A DNA stretch of 46,110 nucleotides from Spirochaetia bacterium. Its GTDB lineage: Bacteria > Spirochaetota > Leptospiria > Turneriellales > JAOUFE01. How positions within the stretch are numbered: position 1 is the stretch's first letter; each line of letters begins with the position of its first letter. The stretch covers positions 1-46,110 of the forward strand of contig JAOUFY010000016.1 in NCBI GenBank assembly GCA_029857955.1. The letters are read 5' to 3'. The notes beneath the pieces were generated by a model. The model did no database searches and was not told the DNA's origin. It worked only from the letters and a program-made list of their open reading frames with translations. Of this stretch, positions 34,575-44,086 are shown in pieces. The position numbers and the translations under genes are program-made.

Positions 34575-35678
34575 ATGTCCTTTAACAATATTTATAAAAA
34601 TAAAAAAATTCTGGTTACTGGAAATACTGGTTTTAAAGGTTCATGGTTAACAGAGTGGTTACTGCAATTAAATGCAAAAGTTTCGGGTCTTTCAAACGGA
34701 GTTCCTACGAACCCATCACATTTCGAAACGGCAAACCATAAAGAACGAATTCGGTATTATGAAAAAGATATCAGAAATTTACAAGATATGATTACTGTGT
34801 TAAATGATGTAAAACCAGATTTTATTTTTCATCTTGCTGCTCAACCACTTGTTCGCCTATCTTATGAAAATCCGGTACTTACGATGGAGACAAATATCAT
34901 TGGAACCATGAATGTTCTTGAGGCCTTAAGAGTTACTAACATTAAATGCAATGCAATAATGATCACTAGCGATAAAGCTTATGATAATGTCGAATGGGTT
35001 TGGGGTTATCGTGAGACAGATCATTTAGGTGGTAAAGATCCGTACAGCGCATCAAAAGGTGCTGCGGAGTTGATTATAAAAACATATGTAGAGTCATACT
35101 TTAAAAAGAAGGATAGTAATGTCAGGTTGGCTATTGGACGAGCAGGGAACGTAATTGGCGGAGCTGATTGGGCAGTTGACCGAATTGTCCCAGATGCAAT
35201 AAAAGCGTGGTCAGTAAATCGTACTGTAGAAATCAGGAGTCCAAATTCGACCAGACCGTGGCAACATGTGTTAGAACCCTTAAGCGGTTATCTTTTACTG
35301 GGACAAAAACTGGCAGAAGATGGAAACCTTAATGGTGAACCTTTTAATTTCGGTCCAACTTCAGAACAAAATCATTCCGTTGCGGAGCTATTAATTGAAA
35401 TGCAAAAATACTGGCCACAAGGAGAATGGATTGATATGTCTCATGGTGCCAATAAAGTCCATGAAGCAAATCTCCTTAAATTAAACTGTGACAAAGCTTT
35501 GCATTATCTTGGATGGCAACCAGTGATGCGCTTTCGTGAAACTGTTGAAATGACGATGCAATGGTATAGTAGTTTTTATAAAAATGATTTAAAAATAGAG
35601 TCAGTTACGGCATCTCAGATTATGAAATACGAAGATATTGCCAGAGAACGAAATATCTGTTGGATGGTAAAAAAATAA
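34575..35678 (+). CDS. rfbG: CDP-glucose 4,6-dehydratase
   Basis: It forms CDP-4-keto-6-deoxyglucose. The 367-aa extended SDR has LVTGNTGFKGSWLTEWL, HLAAQPLVRLSYENP, MITSDKAYDNVEW and DPYSASKGAAE (YxxxK), and GRAGNVIGGADWAVDR, all hallmarks of the CDP-glucose dehydratase group. Its partner rfbF lies two genes downstream. Operon spacing is 15 nt from uxs. Confidence 0.93.
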   Translation: MSFNNIYKNKKILVTGNTGFKGSWLTEWLLQLNAKVSGLSNGVPTNPSHFETANHKERIRYYEKDIRNLQDMITVLNDVKPDFIFHLAAQPLVRLSYENPVLTMETNIIGTMNVLEALRVTNIKCNAIMITSDKAYDNVEWVWGYRETDHLGGKDPYSASKGAAELIIKTYVESYFKKKDSNVRLAIGRAGNVIGGADWAVDRIVPDAIKAWSVNRTVEIRSPNSTRPWQHVLEPLSGYLLLGQKLAEDGNLNGEPFNFGPTSEQNHSVAELLIEMQKYWPQGEWIDMSHGANKVHEANLLKLNCDKALHYLGWQPVMRFRETVEMTMQWYSSFYKNDLKIESVTASQIMKYEDIARERNICWMVKK

Positions 35679-35690
35679 AGGAATGGTTGT

Positions 35691-36149
35691 ATGATAGCGA
35701 TTGACAATATTCAGGGAGTTAATTTATTTCCATTAAAAATAATCGAGGGGGAAATGGGAGCAGTATTTCATGCAATAAAAAAAACTGATACAGGGTTTTC
35801 TGAATTTGGTGAGGCATATTTTTCAATTGTAAATCCAGGAATGATAAAAGGCTGGAAAAGGCATAACATTATGATATTAAACATCATTGTTCCTGTCGGT
35901 GAAATTGAATTTGCGGTTTTTGACGACAGGCCAAACTCTGTAACTAAAGGTAAATGGGGTAAAATTAATCTTTCTACCCAAAATTATCATCGCTTAAATG
36001 TACAACCTGGGTTGTGGATGTCTTTTAAAGGAATATCAAAGTCGATGAATTTGCTTTTAAATGTATCAAACATTGTACATAGCCCCGCAGAATCTGATAA
36101 CTTACCATTAAACCATCCTGATATGCCAGATATATGGAGAACAAAATGA
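35691..36149 (+). CDS. RmlC-like sugar epimerase (probably for a CDP-keto-deoxyhexose)
   Basis: A small cupin protein of 152 aa. GMIKGWKRHNIMILNIIVPVGEIEFAVFDDRP resembles the dTDP-4-keto-rhamnose 3,5-epimerase core (RGLHYQ...VRGEVFDVAVDLR), but with a K-R-H set in place of the usual RGLHY. It lies between rfbG and rfbF, so it probably epimerises the CDP-4-keto-6-deoxy sugar at C3 and/or C5. Its stop overlaps the ATG of rfbF (ATGA). Confidence 0.7.
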   Translation: MIAIDNIQGVNLFPLKIIEGEMGAVFHAIKKTDTGFSEFGEAYFSIVNPGMIKGWKRHNIMILNIIVPVGEIEFAVFDDRPNSVTKGKWGKINLSTQNYHRLNVQPGLWMSFKGISKSMNLLLNVSNIVHSPAESDNLPLNHPDMPDIWRTK

Positions 36150-36928
36150 AAACTGTAATTTTATGTGGAGGACTTGGAACAAGAATTCGCGATGTCGCCG
36201 ATAACATACCCAAGCCAATGATTTCTGTTGGGAATTTCCCAATATTGTGGCATATAATGAAATATTATTCAAGTTTTAATTATAACGATTTTATTCTTTG
36301 CCTTGGATACAAAGGGCAGGTAATCAAAGACTTCTTTTTAAATTACGAAGCACATACAAATGATTTTACCATAACCTTGGGAAGTCAAAAACCGATAACA
36401 TATCACAGCAACCATTCCGAAGCTGGATGGGGCGTGACGTTGGCAGATACAGGTCAAGAGACTATGACCGGAGGAAGAGTTAAGCGAGCTCAAAAATATG
36501 TACAAGGTGAAGAAAACTTTATGCTTACATATGGTGACGGCGTTGGAGATATTAATATTGAAGAACTGGTTAAATTCCATAAAGCTCACGGTAAAATAAT
36601 GACCATCACAGGGGTAAGGCCTCCTGGCAGATTTGGCGAGATAATGAGCGATTCAAACGGACTTATAAGTGAATTTAATGAAAAGCCTCAAGCCAGCGGT
36701 GGACGTATATCTGGTGGATTTTTTGTGTGTAATTATAAAGTTTTTGATTATCTGGATGATCGTGAGAATCTGATTTTTGAACAAGAGCCGATGAGAAAAC
36801 TGGTTAAAGATGGGCAACTCATGGTTTATGAACATAATGGCTTCTGGCAGCCAATGGATACATATCGCGATTACCAGTTTTTAAACGGACTTTATGATAA
36901 TAAAAAAGCGCCATGGGTTGTGTGGTAA
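36146..36928 (+). CDS. rfbF: Glucose-1-phosphate cytidylyltransferase
   Basis: It makes CDP-glucose from CTP and glucose-1-phosphate. The 260-aa protein has VILCGGLGTRIRDVADNIPKPM (nucleotide loop), LTYGDGVGDINIEEL, and the family-typical GFWQPMDTYRDYQFLN. The start is the ATG at 36146, overlapping the epimerase stop and preceded by GGAG; the ATG at 36134 would add four residues. Length is close to Salmonella RfbF (257). Confidence 0.95.
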   Translation: MKTVILCGGLGTRIRDVADNIPKPMISVGNFPILWHIMKYYSSFNYNDFILCLGYKGQVIKDFFLNYEAHTNDFTITLGSQKPITYHSNHSEAGWGVTLADTGQETMTGGRVKRAQKYVQGEENFMLTYGDGVGDINIEELVKFHKAHGKIMTITGVRPPGRFGEIMSDSNGLISEFNEKPQASGGRISGGFFVCNYKVFDYLDDRENLIFEQEPMRKLVKDGQLMVYEHNGFWQPMDTYRDYQFLNGLYDNKKAPWVVW

Positions 36929-36941
36929 AGACGTTAGTTAG

Positions 36942-37811
36942 ATGCCTTTATTTTCAGTTATTATCGCGACTTATAATCATGCACATTTAATTAAAAAATG
37001 TCTTGATTCACTTCTTTCTCAGACATTTACCGACTGGGAAGCAATTATAGTAAATAATTATTCAGGGGATAATACTATTGATGTAGTAAACGAATTTAAA
37101 GATTCAAGGATTAGATTAATTAATTTTAGAAACCATGGAGTGATTGCTGCTTCGCGAAATGAAGGAATTCGAAATTCAATGGGCGACTGGATTTGTATAC
37201 TTGATTCGGATGATTGGTGGTATCCAGATAAACTTGAAAAAGTAAAAAAATATATAAACGAATATGATGTAATTTATCATGACCTGATAGATTATGATGC
37301 TCATGATCATAAAATGCGAACAAAGCGAAAAGGGAGACAGTTGAAAAGTCCAGTCTTTAAAGATCTACTTTTAAATGAAAATGCAATTCCAAATTCAAGC
37401 TCGTGTGCCCGAAAAGAATTTATCAAAAAAGTATCAGGCATTTCTGAGGATAAGCAATTAATCGCCGTAGAAGACTTTGATCTCTGGCTTAGAATTTCGG
37501 AGATTACTGAAAAGTTTAAATATATTCCGGAAATTCTTGGTGCCTACTGGAGAGGTGGAGGTAACATCACAGAAGTGTCTATACGTCAGTTAAAACGTCG
37601 AAGAGCAGTTTTTGTTAAACACTGGAAAAAATTATCTAAGGCAGATCGTCATAAAGTGTTGATTAATCTTTTTTATACCAGGGGCAGGATCTATCAAAAA
37701 TTAGGGATGAAATTAAAAGCAAGAAAATGTTTTTGCATATCCAAACACTCACATATATTTTCTATAAAAATCAAATCAGTTTACTCTTTTCTTTCGCTAA
37801 TAAAAAATTAA
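36942..37811 (+). CDS. Family 2 glycosyltransferase
   Basis: A 289-aa GT-A enzyme. SVIIATYNHAHLIKKCLDSLL (5-25) is the nucleotide-binding start, CILDSDDWW (about 78-86) the metal motif, and AVEDFDLWLRI (about 176-186) the acceptor/base motif. It adds one sugar on the cytoplasmic side; donor unknown. Starts 13 nt after rfbF. Confidence 0.88.
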   Translation: MPLFSVIIATYNHAHLIKKCLDSLLSQTFTDWEAIIVNNYSGDNTIDVVNEFKDSRIRLINFRNHGVIAASRNEGIRNSMGDWICILDSDDWWYPDKLEKVKKYINEYDVIYHDLIDYDAHDHKMRTKRKGRQLKSPVFKDLLLNENAIPNSSSCARKEFIKKVSGISEDKQLIAVEDFDLWLRISEITEKFKYIPEILGAYWRGGGNITEVSIRQLKRRRAVFVKHWKKLSKADRHKVLINLFYTRGRIYQKLGMKLKARKCFCISKHSHIFSIKIKSVYSFLSLIKN

Positions 37812-37852
37812 ATTTATACGAATGAATATAATTAAATAAAAATGAAAATTCT

Positions 37853-38557
37853 ATGTTAGCAGTAATTTTAGCCGGTGGGAAAGGGACGCGATTAAAACCT
37901 TTTACAGCGACAATTCCAAAACCATTACTTCCTGTAGGTGATATACCTATTCTTGAAGTGGTAATTCAACAACTTGTTTCAACTGGGTTTACGCGGATTG
38001 CACTTACCCTGAACCATATGGCGCATCTTTTTATGGCGGTTATTGGCGACGGTTCTCGCTGGGGAATAAAAATTGACTACTATATCGAGGATAAGCCGCT
38101 TGGTACCGCGGGGGCAATCAAGCTGGTAAATAATCTTGATGATAATTTTCTTGTCATGAATGGCGACCTTCTTACTACCATTGATTATAGAGCCCTTTTT
38201 GATTTTCATGTAAAAAACCAGGCATCAGGCACGATTGCAACAAATCGTCGTAATCATTTTGTTGATTTTGGAGTATTGGATATGGATACTTCAGGAAAAC
38301 TTATTTCGTACAACGAAAAACCTTCTATAATGTACCAGGTTAGTATGGGAATAAATATTTTATCGCGGAATAGTGTTTCTTATATTCCCGATAATGAAAA
38401 ATTTGATATGCCAGATTTAATGATGACGATGAAAGAGGATAACAAGGCAGTTTTTTGTTATTCAACAGATTGTTACTGGCAAGACATTGGAAGGGTCGAT
38501 GATTTTCAGAAAGCTAGCGATGACTTTACCTCAAATCCTGAAATGTTCCTTTCATGA
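37853..38557 (+). CDS. Sugar-1-phosphate nucleotidyltransferase
   Basis: A 234-aa NTP-transferase with AVILAGGKGTRLKPFTATIPKPLLPVG (nucleotide loop and lysine), LGTAGAIKLV, FLVMNGDLLTT and YWQDIGRVDDFQKA. It is of the mannose-1-phosphate guanylyltransferase/PtmE-catalytic-domain type but lacks CBS domains. With the next gene (RMD-like) it may make a GDP-6-deoxy sugar, but the 4,6-dehydratase (Gmd) is not seen. Confidence 0.85.
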   Translation: MLAVILAGGKGTRLKPFTATIPKPLLPVGDIPILEVVIQQLVSTGFTRIALTLNHMAHLFMAVIGDGSRWGIKIDYYIEDKPLGTAGAIKLVNNLDDNFLVMNGDLLTTIDYRALFDFHVKNQASGTIATNRRNHFVDFGVLDMDTSGKLISYNEKPSIMYQVSMGINILSRNSVSYIPDNEKFDMPDLMMTMKEDNKAVFCYSTDCYWQDIGRVDDFQKASDDFTSNPEMFLS

Positions 38558-38571
38558 GTTAAAAAATTACT

Positions 38572-39510
38572 ATGAAAATTCTTATAATTGGAGTATCTGG
38601 TTTTCTTGGAAACCATCTTTTGCGATTATTGAGACTTGAAGAGAATCGGATAATTATTGGAACGGGTAAAAAATCGGAATATACAGGTAAAATTCCTTTA
38701 GAGCGATATATATCTCTTGATATCACAAAATTCAAGGATGTAAAGACAGTTATTGAAGAAATAAAGCCGACTCATGTGTACAATATGGCCGGTATTATTC
38801 CGGGGATTCGGGAAAATTTGGAAGATGCCATGCTACAGGTGAATTGTATGGGGGCTATCAATATACTCGAATCTGTAAAGCAAATATGTCCGAATACTAA
38901 AATACTTTTTGTCGGTTCTGCGGCGGAATATGGCAGTGTAAAAGAAGGGGAGAATCCGATTGATGAATCTCATTTTTGTAAACCAGTTGGTTTTTATGGG
39001 GTTAGTAAATACTATATGTCAACAATTGCCCAGGATTATTTTCAGAAATGGAATCTTCAGGTAGTGATCGCAAGACCATTTAATCTTATCGGTCCCGAAA
39101 TGAGTTTTGAAACGGTCGCTGGAGCTTTTTTAAAAAGATCCAGAGCAGCCTTAAACTTGGGGAACATTGGCGATGTCAAGATGGGGGATTTAACTGCAGA
39201 ACGGGATTTTTTAGATGTGAGAGATGTAATTCGAGGCTGTATACTACTTATGAATCAAGGTAATGCTGGCGAAATTTATAACATTGCATCAGGTACGCCA
39301 ATAAAAATTGAATATATTATACAAACTTTGCAGTCGTATTTTCAAGGGAGAATACGGTTAGTAAAAGATAAAAATATTAAAAAAAATAATGATGTTTCGA
39401 GAGTTTACGGGAATGCTGATAAAATCAAGAAACTGGGCTTTGAAGTAAAAATTACTCTGGAGGAATCACTTTATGATTCCTGGAAATTTGAAATGGAAGA
39501 TCTGATATGA
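38572..39510 (+). CDS. NAD-dependent epimerase/dehydratase (RMD/Gmd-like SDR)
   Basis: The 312-aa protein begins ILIIGVSGFLGNHLLRLL and has YNMAGIIPG, FVGSAAEYGSV, and FYGVSKYYMS (YxxxK), and RPFNLIGPEMS. The pattern fits GDP-4-keto-6-deoxymannose reductases (RMD) and related NDP-sugar dehydrogenases. It follows a GDP-sugar-type nucleotidyltransferase. Stop overlaps the next ATG. Confidence 0.8.
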   Translation: MKILIIGVSGFLGNHLLRLLRLEENRIIIGTGKKSEYTGKIPLERYISLDITKFKDVKTVIEEIKPTHVYNMAGIIPGIRENLEDAMLQVNCMGAINILESVKQICPNTKILFVGSAAEYGSVKEGENPIDESHFCKPVGFYGVSKYYMSTIAQDYFQKWNLQVVIARPFNLIGPEMSFETVAGAFLKRSRAALNLGNIGDVKMGDLTAERDFLDVRDVIRGCILLMNQGNAGEIYNIASGTPIKIEYIIQTLQSYFQGRIRLVKDKNIKKNNDVSRVYGNADKIKKLGFEVKITLEESLYDSWKFEMEDLI

Positions 39511-40613
39511 AAATTTCCATACTGATGTCACTGGCCAGCCCCTGGTCGCGCCTTATTGCGGAAAAGCTTTCCGGTTTAAATAACCAGGTTCAAATAATCG
39601 ATTTTGAAACAGGCGGAGCTAAACAGTATTTAAAAAAAAATGACTCGATTCAAATTACTGAGGTTGATCGGTTATATCAAACTGTAGATCGAGTTGACAT
39701 CATACATTCTCGGGTCAAATCAAAGTTAAAGTATATTCTATATCCTTTTAAATTGCGAACACTATTAAAAGATTTTGGCTCTGATGTTTTATTTTCGTTA
39801 TATGGCGGCGGGTATGGAACAATGGCATACCTGTCGCGCTTTCACCCCTACGTTGTGTATATTGTCGGAAGCGATATTATGGTAATGAATTTTTTTAAAA
39901 AAATAGCTACACGTATAATGCTGAAGAATGCTGAAATTGTTTTTGTAAATGGGAAATTTCTTGCTGGAAAAACTCGCGATGTATGTCCAAGCGCTAATAT
40001 TGTACCTTGCTATATTGGAATGGATTCGGAAATATTTAAACCTTCTAAAAAGAAATCCAGTAAAATAAAAATAATTTGCACACGAGGTTTTTTACCAATT
40101 TATAATAACGCATATATCATCGATTCAATTTCTAAGTTAGAAAACAGTAGTCTGGAATACGAGATGATCTTTACATCAAAGGGGCCTTTGCTTGAAGATG
40201 TGAAACAATATGCAGATGAAATACTGACTCCTGAAATTCGAAAGAAGTTATTTTTTTTGGGAGGCGTTACCAATGAAAAACTGGTTCAGTTTTTACAATC
40301 TGCAGACATTTACCTGTCGATGTCGAGATCCGATGGAACATCAATTTCCATGCTTGAAGCCATGTCATGTGGTTTATACCCAATTTTATCCGATATCCCA
40401 CAAAATCGAGAATGGCTTTTAGAAGATAACCTTTCTCTGGTTCCCCTGGATCAACCCGAAATCTTTGCTCAAATCCTTGGGGATGTCATGAAAGATATCG
40501 TCAATAAAAGAAAAGCAGCGCAAGTAAACAGAAAACTAATACAAGATTTTGCGGATATAAATGTTAATATGCGATTTTTAACGGATCAACTCCAAAGTTT
40601 AAAGTTATCATAA
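39507..40613 (+). CDS. Family 4-type glycosyltransferase (GT-B)
   Basis: A 368-aa GT-B protein. The C-terminal domain shows KIKIICTRGFLPIYN, LFFLGGVTNEKLVQFLQSADIYLSMSRSDGTSISMLEAMSCGLYPILSD, the donor-binding block; the usual ExxxxxxxE has aspartate in the first position (DGTSISMLEAM). It overlaps the preceding gene by 4 nt. It is followed by a 156-nt gap with no gene seen. Confidence 0.85.
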   Translation: MKISILMSLASPWSRLIAEKLSGLNNQVQIIDFETGGAKQYLKKNDSIQITEVDRLYQTVDRVDIIHSRVKSKLKYILYPFKLRTLLKDFGSDVLFSLYGGGYGTMAYLSRFHPYVVYIVGSDIMVMNFFKKIATRIMLKNAEIVFVNGKFLAGKTRDVCPSANIVPCYIGMDSEIFKPSKKKSSKIKIICTRGFLPIYNNAYIIDSISKLENSSLEYEMIFTSKGPLLEDVKQYADEILTPEIRKKLFFLGGVTNEKLVQFLQSADIYLSMSRSDGTSISMLEAMSCGLYPILSDIPQNREWLLEDNLSLVPLDQPEIFAQILGDVMKDIVNKRKAAQVNRKLIQDFADINVNMRFLTDQLQSLKLS

Positions 40614-40769
40614 TCATTAAAAAATAAATTTATCGATACGTTATATATTTTAATAAAAAAGGATTTACGTAGTCTGAGGAGATTCTGGTATCTATTCCGG
40701 TTATTAAGTTAATGTGCAAGATTATAAGTAGAGTAGAAAAAATGCAAATTTTTAATATTTAAGGAATTT

Positions 40770-41792
40770 TTGTTGGTTAAAAATAAAGTAATCGTTTCTG
40801 TGATCATTCCCTGTTTGAATGAAGAAAAATATATTACAAAATGCCTCGATTCGGTAATTCATAGCGATTATCCCTTTTCACAAATGGAGATATTTGTTAT
40901 TGATGGGATGAGTTCTGACAAAACCAGGGAATTGATTCAAACTTATACAGATCAATATAAAAATATTAAATTGGTTTTAAATCCTCAAAAGACAGCTCCG
41001 GCTGCAATGAACCTGGGAATAAAAAGTTCGCAAGGCGAATACATTATTCGGTTGGATGCACATGCTGTATACCCTGTGGATTATATTTCCAAACTTATTT
41101 ATTGGCATAAAAAATTAAATGCGCAGAATGTTGGCGGTATTTGGAATATTGAAGCTCTCAATAAAAATAAAAAGTCTTTGTCAATTTGCACTATTCTTAC
41201 CGACAAGTTTGGAGTCGGAAATGCATTATTTCGCATCGGTACACAGGATGTTACCGAAGTTGATACCGTTCCCTTCGGATGTTACCGCCGGTCGACATTT
41301 GAAGAGTATGGCTACTATAATGAAAAACTCGTTCGTAATCAGGATATTGAATTAAACAAACGAATCAAGCAGGGTGGCGGCACAATTTTTTTAATTCCTG
41401 AAATCATTAGTACCTACTATGCGCGAGAAACCTTTGCAGCTCTTGCCAAAAACAACTATGCTAACGGGTTTTGGAATATTTTGACTGTATATTATACAAA
41501 AAATTTTAAGTCTTTAAGTTTACGACATTTTATTCCCCTCATTTTTATTTTGTCTTTGATTATTCCTGCAGGATTAAGTTTTATAAGTTTATACTTGCTT
41601 CTGATATCTTGTTGTTCCCTTTTAGTATACTTGATAGTGATATTAGTACGTTCGGTTTCACTTTATTATAAAAATCGAAAAACGGGGATTCTTATGCTGC
41701 TTACAAGTTTTGTCGTATTACATTTTTCATATGGATTTGGTTCATTATCGGGAATTGCAGCATTTGTAAAAAGGAAGTATACCGGTGAATGA
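40770..41792 (+). CDS. Membrane-anchored family 2 glycosyltransferase (ExoA-like)
   Basis: A 340-aa protein with VSVIIPCLNEEKYITKCLDSVI (about 9-30), the LDAHAVYP motif typical of ExoA-type enzymes in place of DxD, and VRNQDIELNKRI. The last ~90 residues are hydrophobic with about 3 membrane helices, so it acts at the inner membrane. The start is TTG (40770 or 40773) with AAGGA 4-7 nt upstream. It overlaps the next gene by 8 nt. Confidence 0.85.
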   Translation: MLVKNKVIVSVIIPCLNEEKYITKCLDSVIHSDYPFSQMEIFVIDGMSSDKTRELIQTYTDQYKNIKLVLNPQKTAPAAMNLGIKSSQGEYIIRLDAHAVYPVDYISKLIYWHKKLNAQNVGGIWNIEALNKNKKSLSICTILTDKFGVGNALFRIGTQDVTEVDTVPFGCYRRSTFEEYGYYNEKLVRNQDIELNKRIKQGGGTIFLIPEIISTYYARETFAALAKNNYANGFWNILTVYYTKNFKSLSLRHFIPLIFILSLIIPAGLSFISLYLLLISCCSLLVYLIVILVRSVSLYYKNRKTGILMLLTSFVVLHFSYGFGSLSGIAAFVKRKYTGE

Positions 41793-42939
41793 TCGGATAG
41801 AAACGTATAAAGTCAAAATAGCGAATTACCTGAATGCAGATCCTGGAAATATTTTTCTTCACTGGAAAGGACGCGTATCATTATATTCCATTTTAAAAAG
41901 TATGAATGTAGGTAAAGGTGATGAGGTTATATTACCTGGCTATACCTGTGTTGTTGTTCCCAATGCCATAATGTATCTTGGCGCAAAACCGGTATATGTT
42001 GACATAGAAAAAGGTTCGTTTAATATGGATTATAATCAAATTGAAGGTAAAATAACAAAAAAAACGAAAGTTATAATCTGTCAAAATACATATGGACTTT
42101 CTACGGATGTTGAAAAAATTGTTAAACTTGCCAAAAAGTATAAACTCTATACCATAGAAGACTGCACCCATGGTTTTGGGGGTAGCTATAATGGAAAACC
42201 AAATGGTAGCTATTGTGATGCGGCTTTTTATTCAACACAATGGAATAAACCTTTTTCTACTGGTATCGGAGGGTTTGCCTTAATAACAAATCCGGTTTTG
42301 CTCGATGGAATGTACGAAATAAAAAAACAATTAATTGTACCATCTTTTATGGATCAATTGGTTCTGAAAGTATTGCTTTTTACAAAAAGATATATTTTAA
42401 GTGATTTGCTATACTGGCCAATGATTTACACCTATCGCTGGCTAAGTAAAAAAAATTTAATTCTTGGTTCATCTTCAGGCGGTGAAATTAGCGGAAATTT
42501 GATGCCTTACGATTATTTAAAAGGCATATCTATGACTCAGGTTAATGAAGGGTTATCGACTTTAGCGAGATTTGATGAACTCCAGGATCTTCGGAAAAAA
42601 AATTCGGATAAATATACCTTGTTACTTAAAGAAAATAAAAAAATTTATGTACATGAAATATGGAATAAAAATCACAGTTTTTTAAAGTATACAATTTTAG
42701 TAAAAAATCGAGAAAATTTCATTAAATTAGCGGAGAAAAATCGAATATCGTTAGGCGACTGGTTTACATCGCCATTACATCCGGCAAGAGAATCTGATCT
42801 TGTAATTTGGAATTACAAGATGAAGAATTTTCCTGTTGCCGTGGAAGTCGCCAAATGCGCTGTAAATCTGCCAACAGATACGAAGTACATTGATAAAACG
42901 CTTGATTTTGTAAGAAATAATCTTGATGAAATTTACTAA
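41785..42939 (+). CDS. DegT/DnrJ/EryC1-family aminotransferase
   Basis: A 384-aa PLP enzyme. GDEVILPGYTCVVVPNA, YTIEDCTHGFGGSY (PLP-binding D126) and YSTQWNKPFSTGIGGFALI (K155) show the fold. The cysteine-threonine-histidine after D126 and the ~50-residue hydrophobic insert around 190-240 are unusual for the family. It keeps the lysine, so it is a true transaminase rather than a ColD/RfbH-type dehydrase. The start codon is GTG at 41785. Confidence 0.85.
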   Translation: MNDRIETYKVKIANYLNADPGNIFLHWKGRVSLYSILKSMNVGKGDEVILPGYTCVVVPNAIMYLGAKPVYVDIEKGSFNMDYNQIEGKITKKTKVIICQNTYGLSTDVEKIVKLAKKYKLYTIEDCTHGFGGSYNGKPNGSYCDAAFYSTQWNKPFSTGIGGFALITNPVLLDGMYEIKKQLIVPSFMDQLVLKVLLFTKRYILSDLLYWPMIYTYRWLSKKNLILGSSSGGEISGNLMPYDYLKGISMTQVNEGLSTLARFDELQDLRKKNSDKYTLLLKENKKIYVHEIWNKNHSFLKYTILVKNRENFIKLAEKNRISLGDWFTSPLHPARESDLVIWNYKMKNFPVAVEVAKCAVNLPTDTKYIDKTLDFVRNNLDEIY

Positions 42940-42954
42940 CTAAAAGGCAAATAC

Positions 42955-44082
42955 ATGTGGAAAGTACAACTATTTAAACTCGATTATGGCGAAGCTGAAA
43001 AGCAGGCATTGATGGATGTTCTTGACTCCGGCTGGATTACCATGGGAGAGAAGACAAAAACATTTGAAGAGGAATTTTCTAAATACCTGGGTGGTGGCGT
43101 TTCCAGTCTGGCAGTTTCCAGTTGTACGGCAGGTCTTCATATGGCTTTGCTTGCTCTTGGTATAGGTCCCGGCGACGAGGTGATGGTACCTGCATCTACG
43201 TTTATCGCCGACTTAAATGTTGTGATGATGGTCGGCGCTACGCCGGTTTCAATTGACGCCGCGTCTCTTGATGACTGGAATATTTCAGTGGTTGATATGA
43301 AAAGAAAAATCACGAAAAAAACAAAAGCTATCATAGCGTTGCACTTCGCGGGTCATCCTTTTGATCCGAAGATAATCGAGATTGCCAGAGAAAATAATAT
43401 TTTAATCATTGAAGATGTGGCACATGCGATTGGCGGGTCGCGAAATGGAAAAATGTGCGGTACCTGGGGTGATGTTTCAGCCTTTAGTTTTTTTGCCAAT
43501 AAAAATCTAGCCGTCGGGGAAGGCGGAATGTTTGTTGCGGCTGATCCCAATGTGTTTGACAAAGGTCGCTTTCTTCGCTCTCATGGTATGTCGACTCTGA
43601 GTTTTGACCGTCATGAAGGCAGGGCAATTTCTTATGACGTTCTTCAACCCGGGTTAAATTATCGAATGGATGAGTTTCGTGCGGCACTTGGTCAGATTCA
43701 ACTTGCAAAGCTCAACGAAAATAATTTAAAAAGGAAAAAACTTGTCCAGCGTTATCAACAACTTTTGAAAGGAACTCCTCTCCAAATACCTTTTCAGGAT
43801 ATTCCCGAAAACACTACGTTTTCATACCATATATTCCCGGTACTCTTGCCTGCAGAAACTGACAGATTGGCGTTTATCGGGCATATGAAGCAGGCTCAGG
43901 TACAGACAAGTATTCATTATCCGGCATACAGAGAATTTACATATTACAAAAATATTATAAAAGAACCCACGCCAGTTTCTGACGAGATATCCGCAAGAGT
44001 TGTTACTTTACCACTTTACCCGACCATGACCCAGGAGCAGGTCGAATTAGTCTGTCATAGCGTTGCAAACTTTTTTAGATAA
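42955..44082 (+). CDS. DegT/DnrJ/EryC1-family sugar aminotransferase
   Basis: A 375-aa PLP enzyme with SCTAGLHMALLALGIGPGDEV, IIEDVAHAIGGS (D154) and FSFFANKNLAVGEGGM (K183), and the RMDEFRAALG block. Followed at once by a 4,6-dehydratase-like gene and a phosphoglycosyltransferase, so it may aminate the 4-keto group made by that dehydratase to give a bacillosamine- or 4-amino-type initiating sugar. Exact position of amination is inferred. Confidence 0.87.
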   Translation: MWKVQLFKLDYGEAEKQALMDVLDSGWITMGEKTKTFEEEFSKYLGGGVSSLAVSSCTAGLHMALLALGIGPGDEVMVPASTFIADLNVVMMVGATPVSIDAASLDDWNISVVDMKRKITKKTKAIIALHFAGHPFDPKIIEIARENNILIIEDVAHAIGGSRNGKMCGTWGDVSAFSFFANKNLAVGEGGMFVAADPNVFDKGRFLRSHGMSTLSFDRHEGRAISYDVLQPGLNYRMDEFRAALGQIQLAKLNENNLKRKKLVQRYQQLLKGTPLQIPFQDIPENTTFSYHIFPVLLPAETDRLAFIGHMKQAQVQTSIHYPAYREFTYYKNIIKEPTPVSDEISARVVTLPLYPTMTQEQVELVCHSVANFFR

Positions 44083-44086
44083 AATT

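Noticed and set aside
41785..44082. RfbH/ColD-type 3-dehydrase for dideoxyhexose
   Set aside because: Both DegT proteins keep the PLP-binding lysine (K155, K183), whereas the dehydrase group has histidine there.
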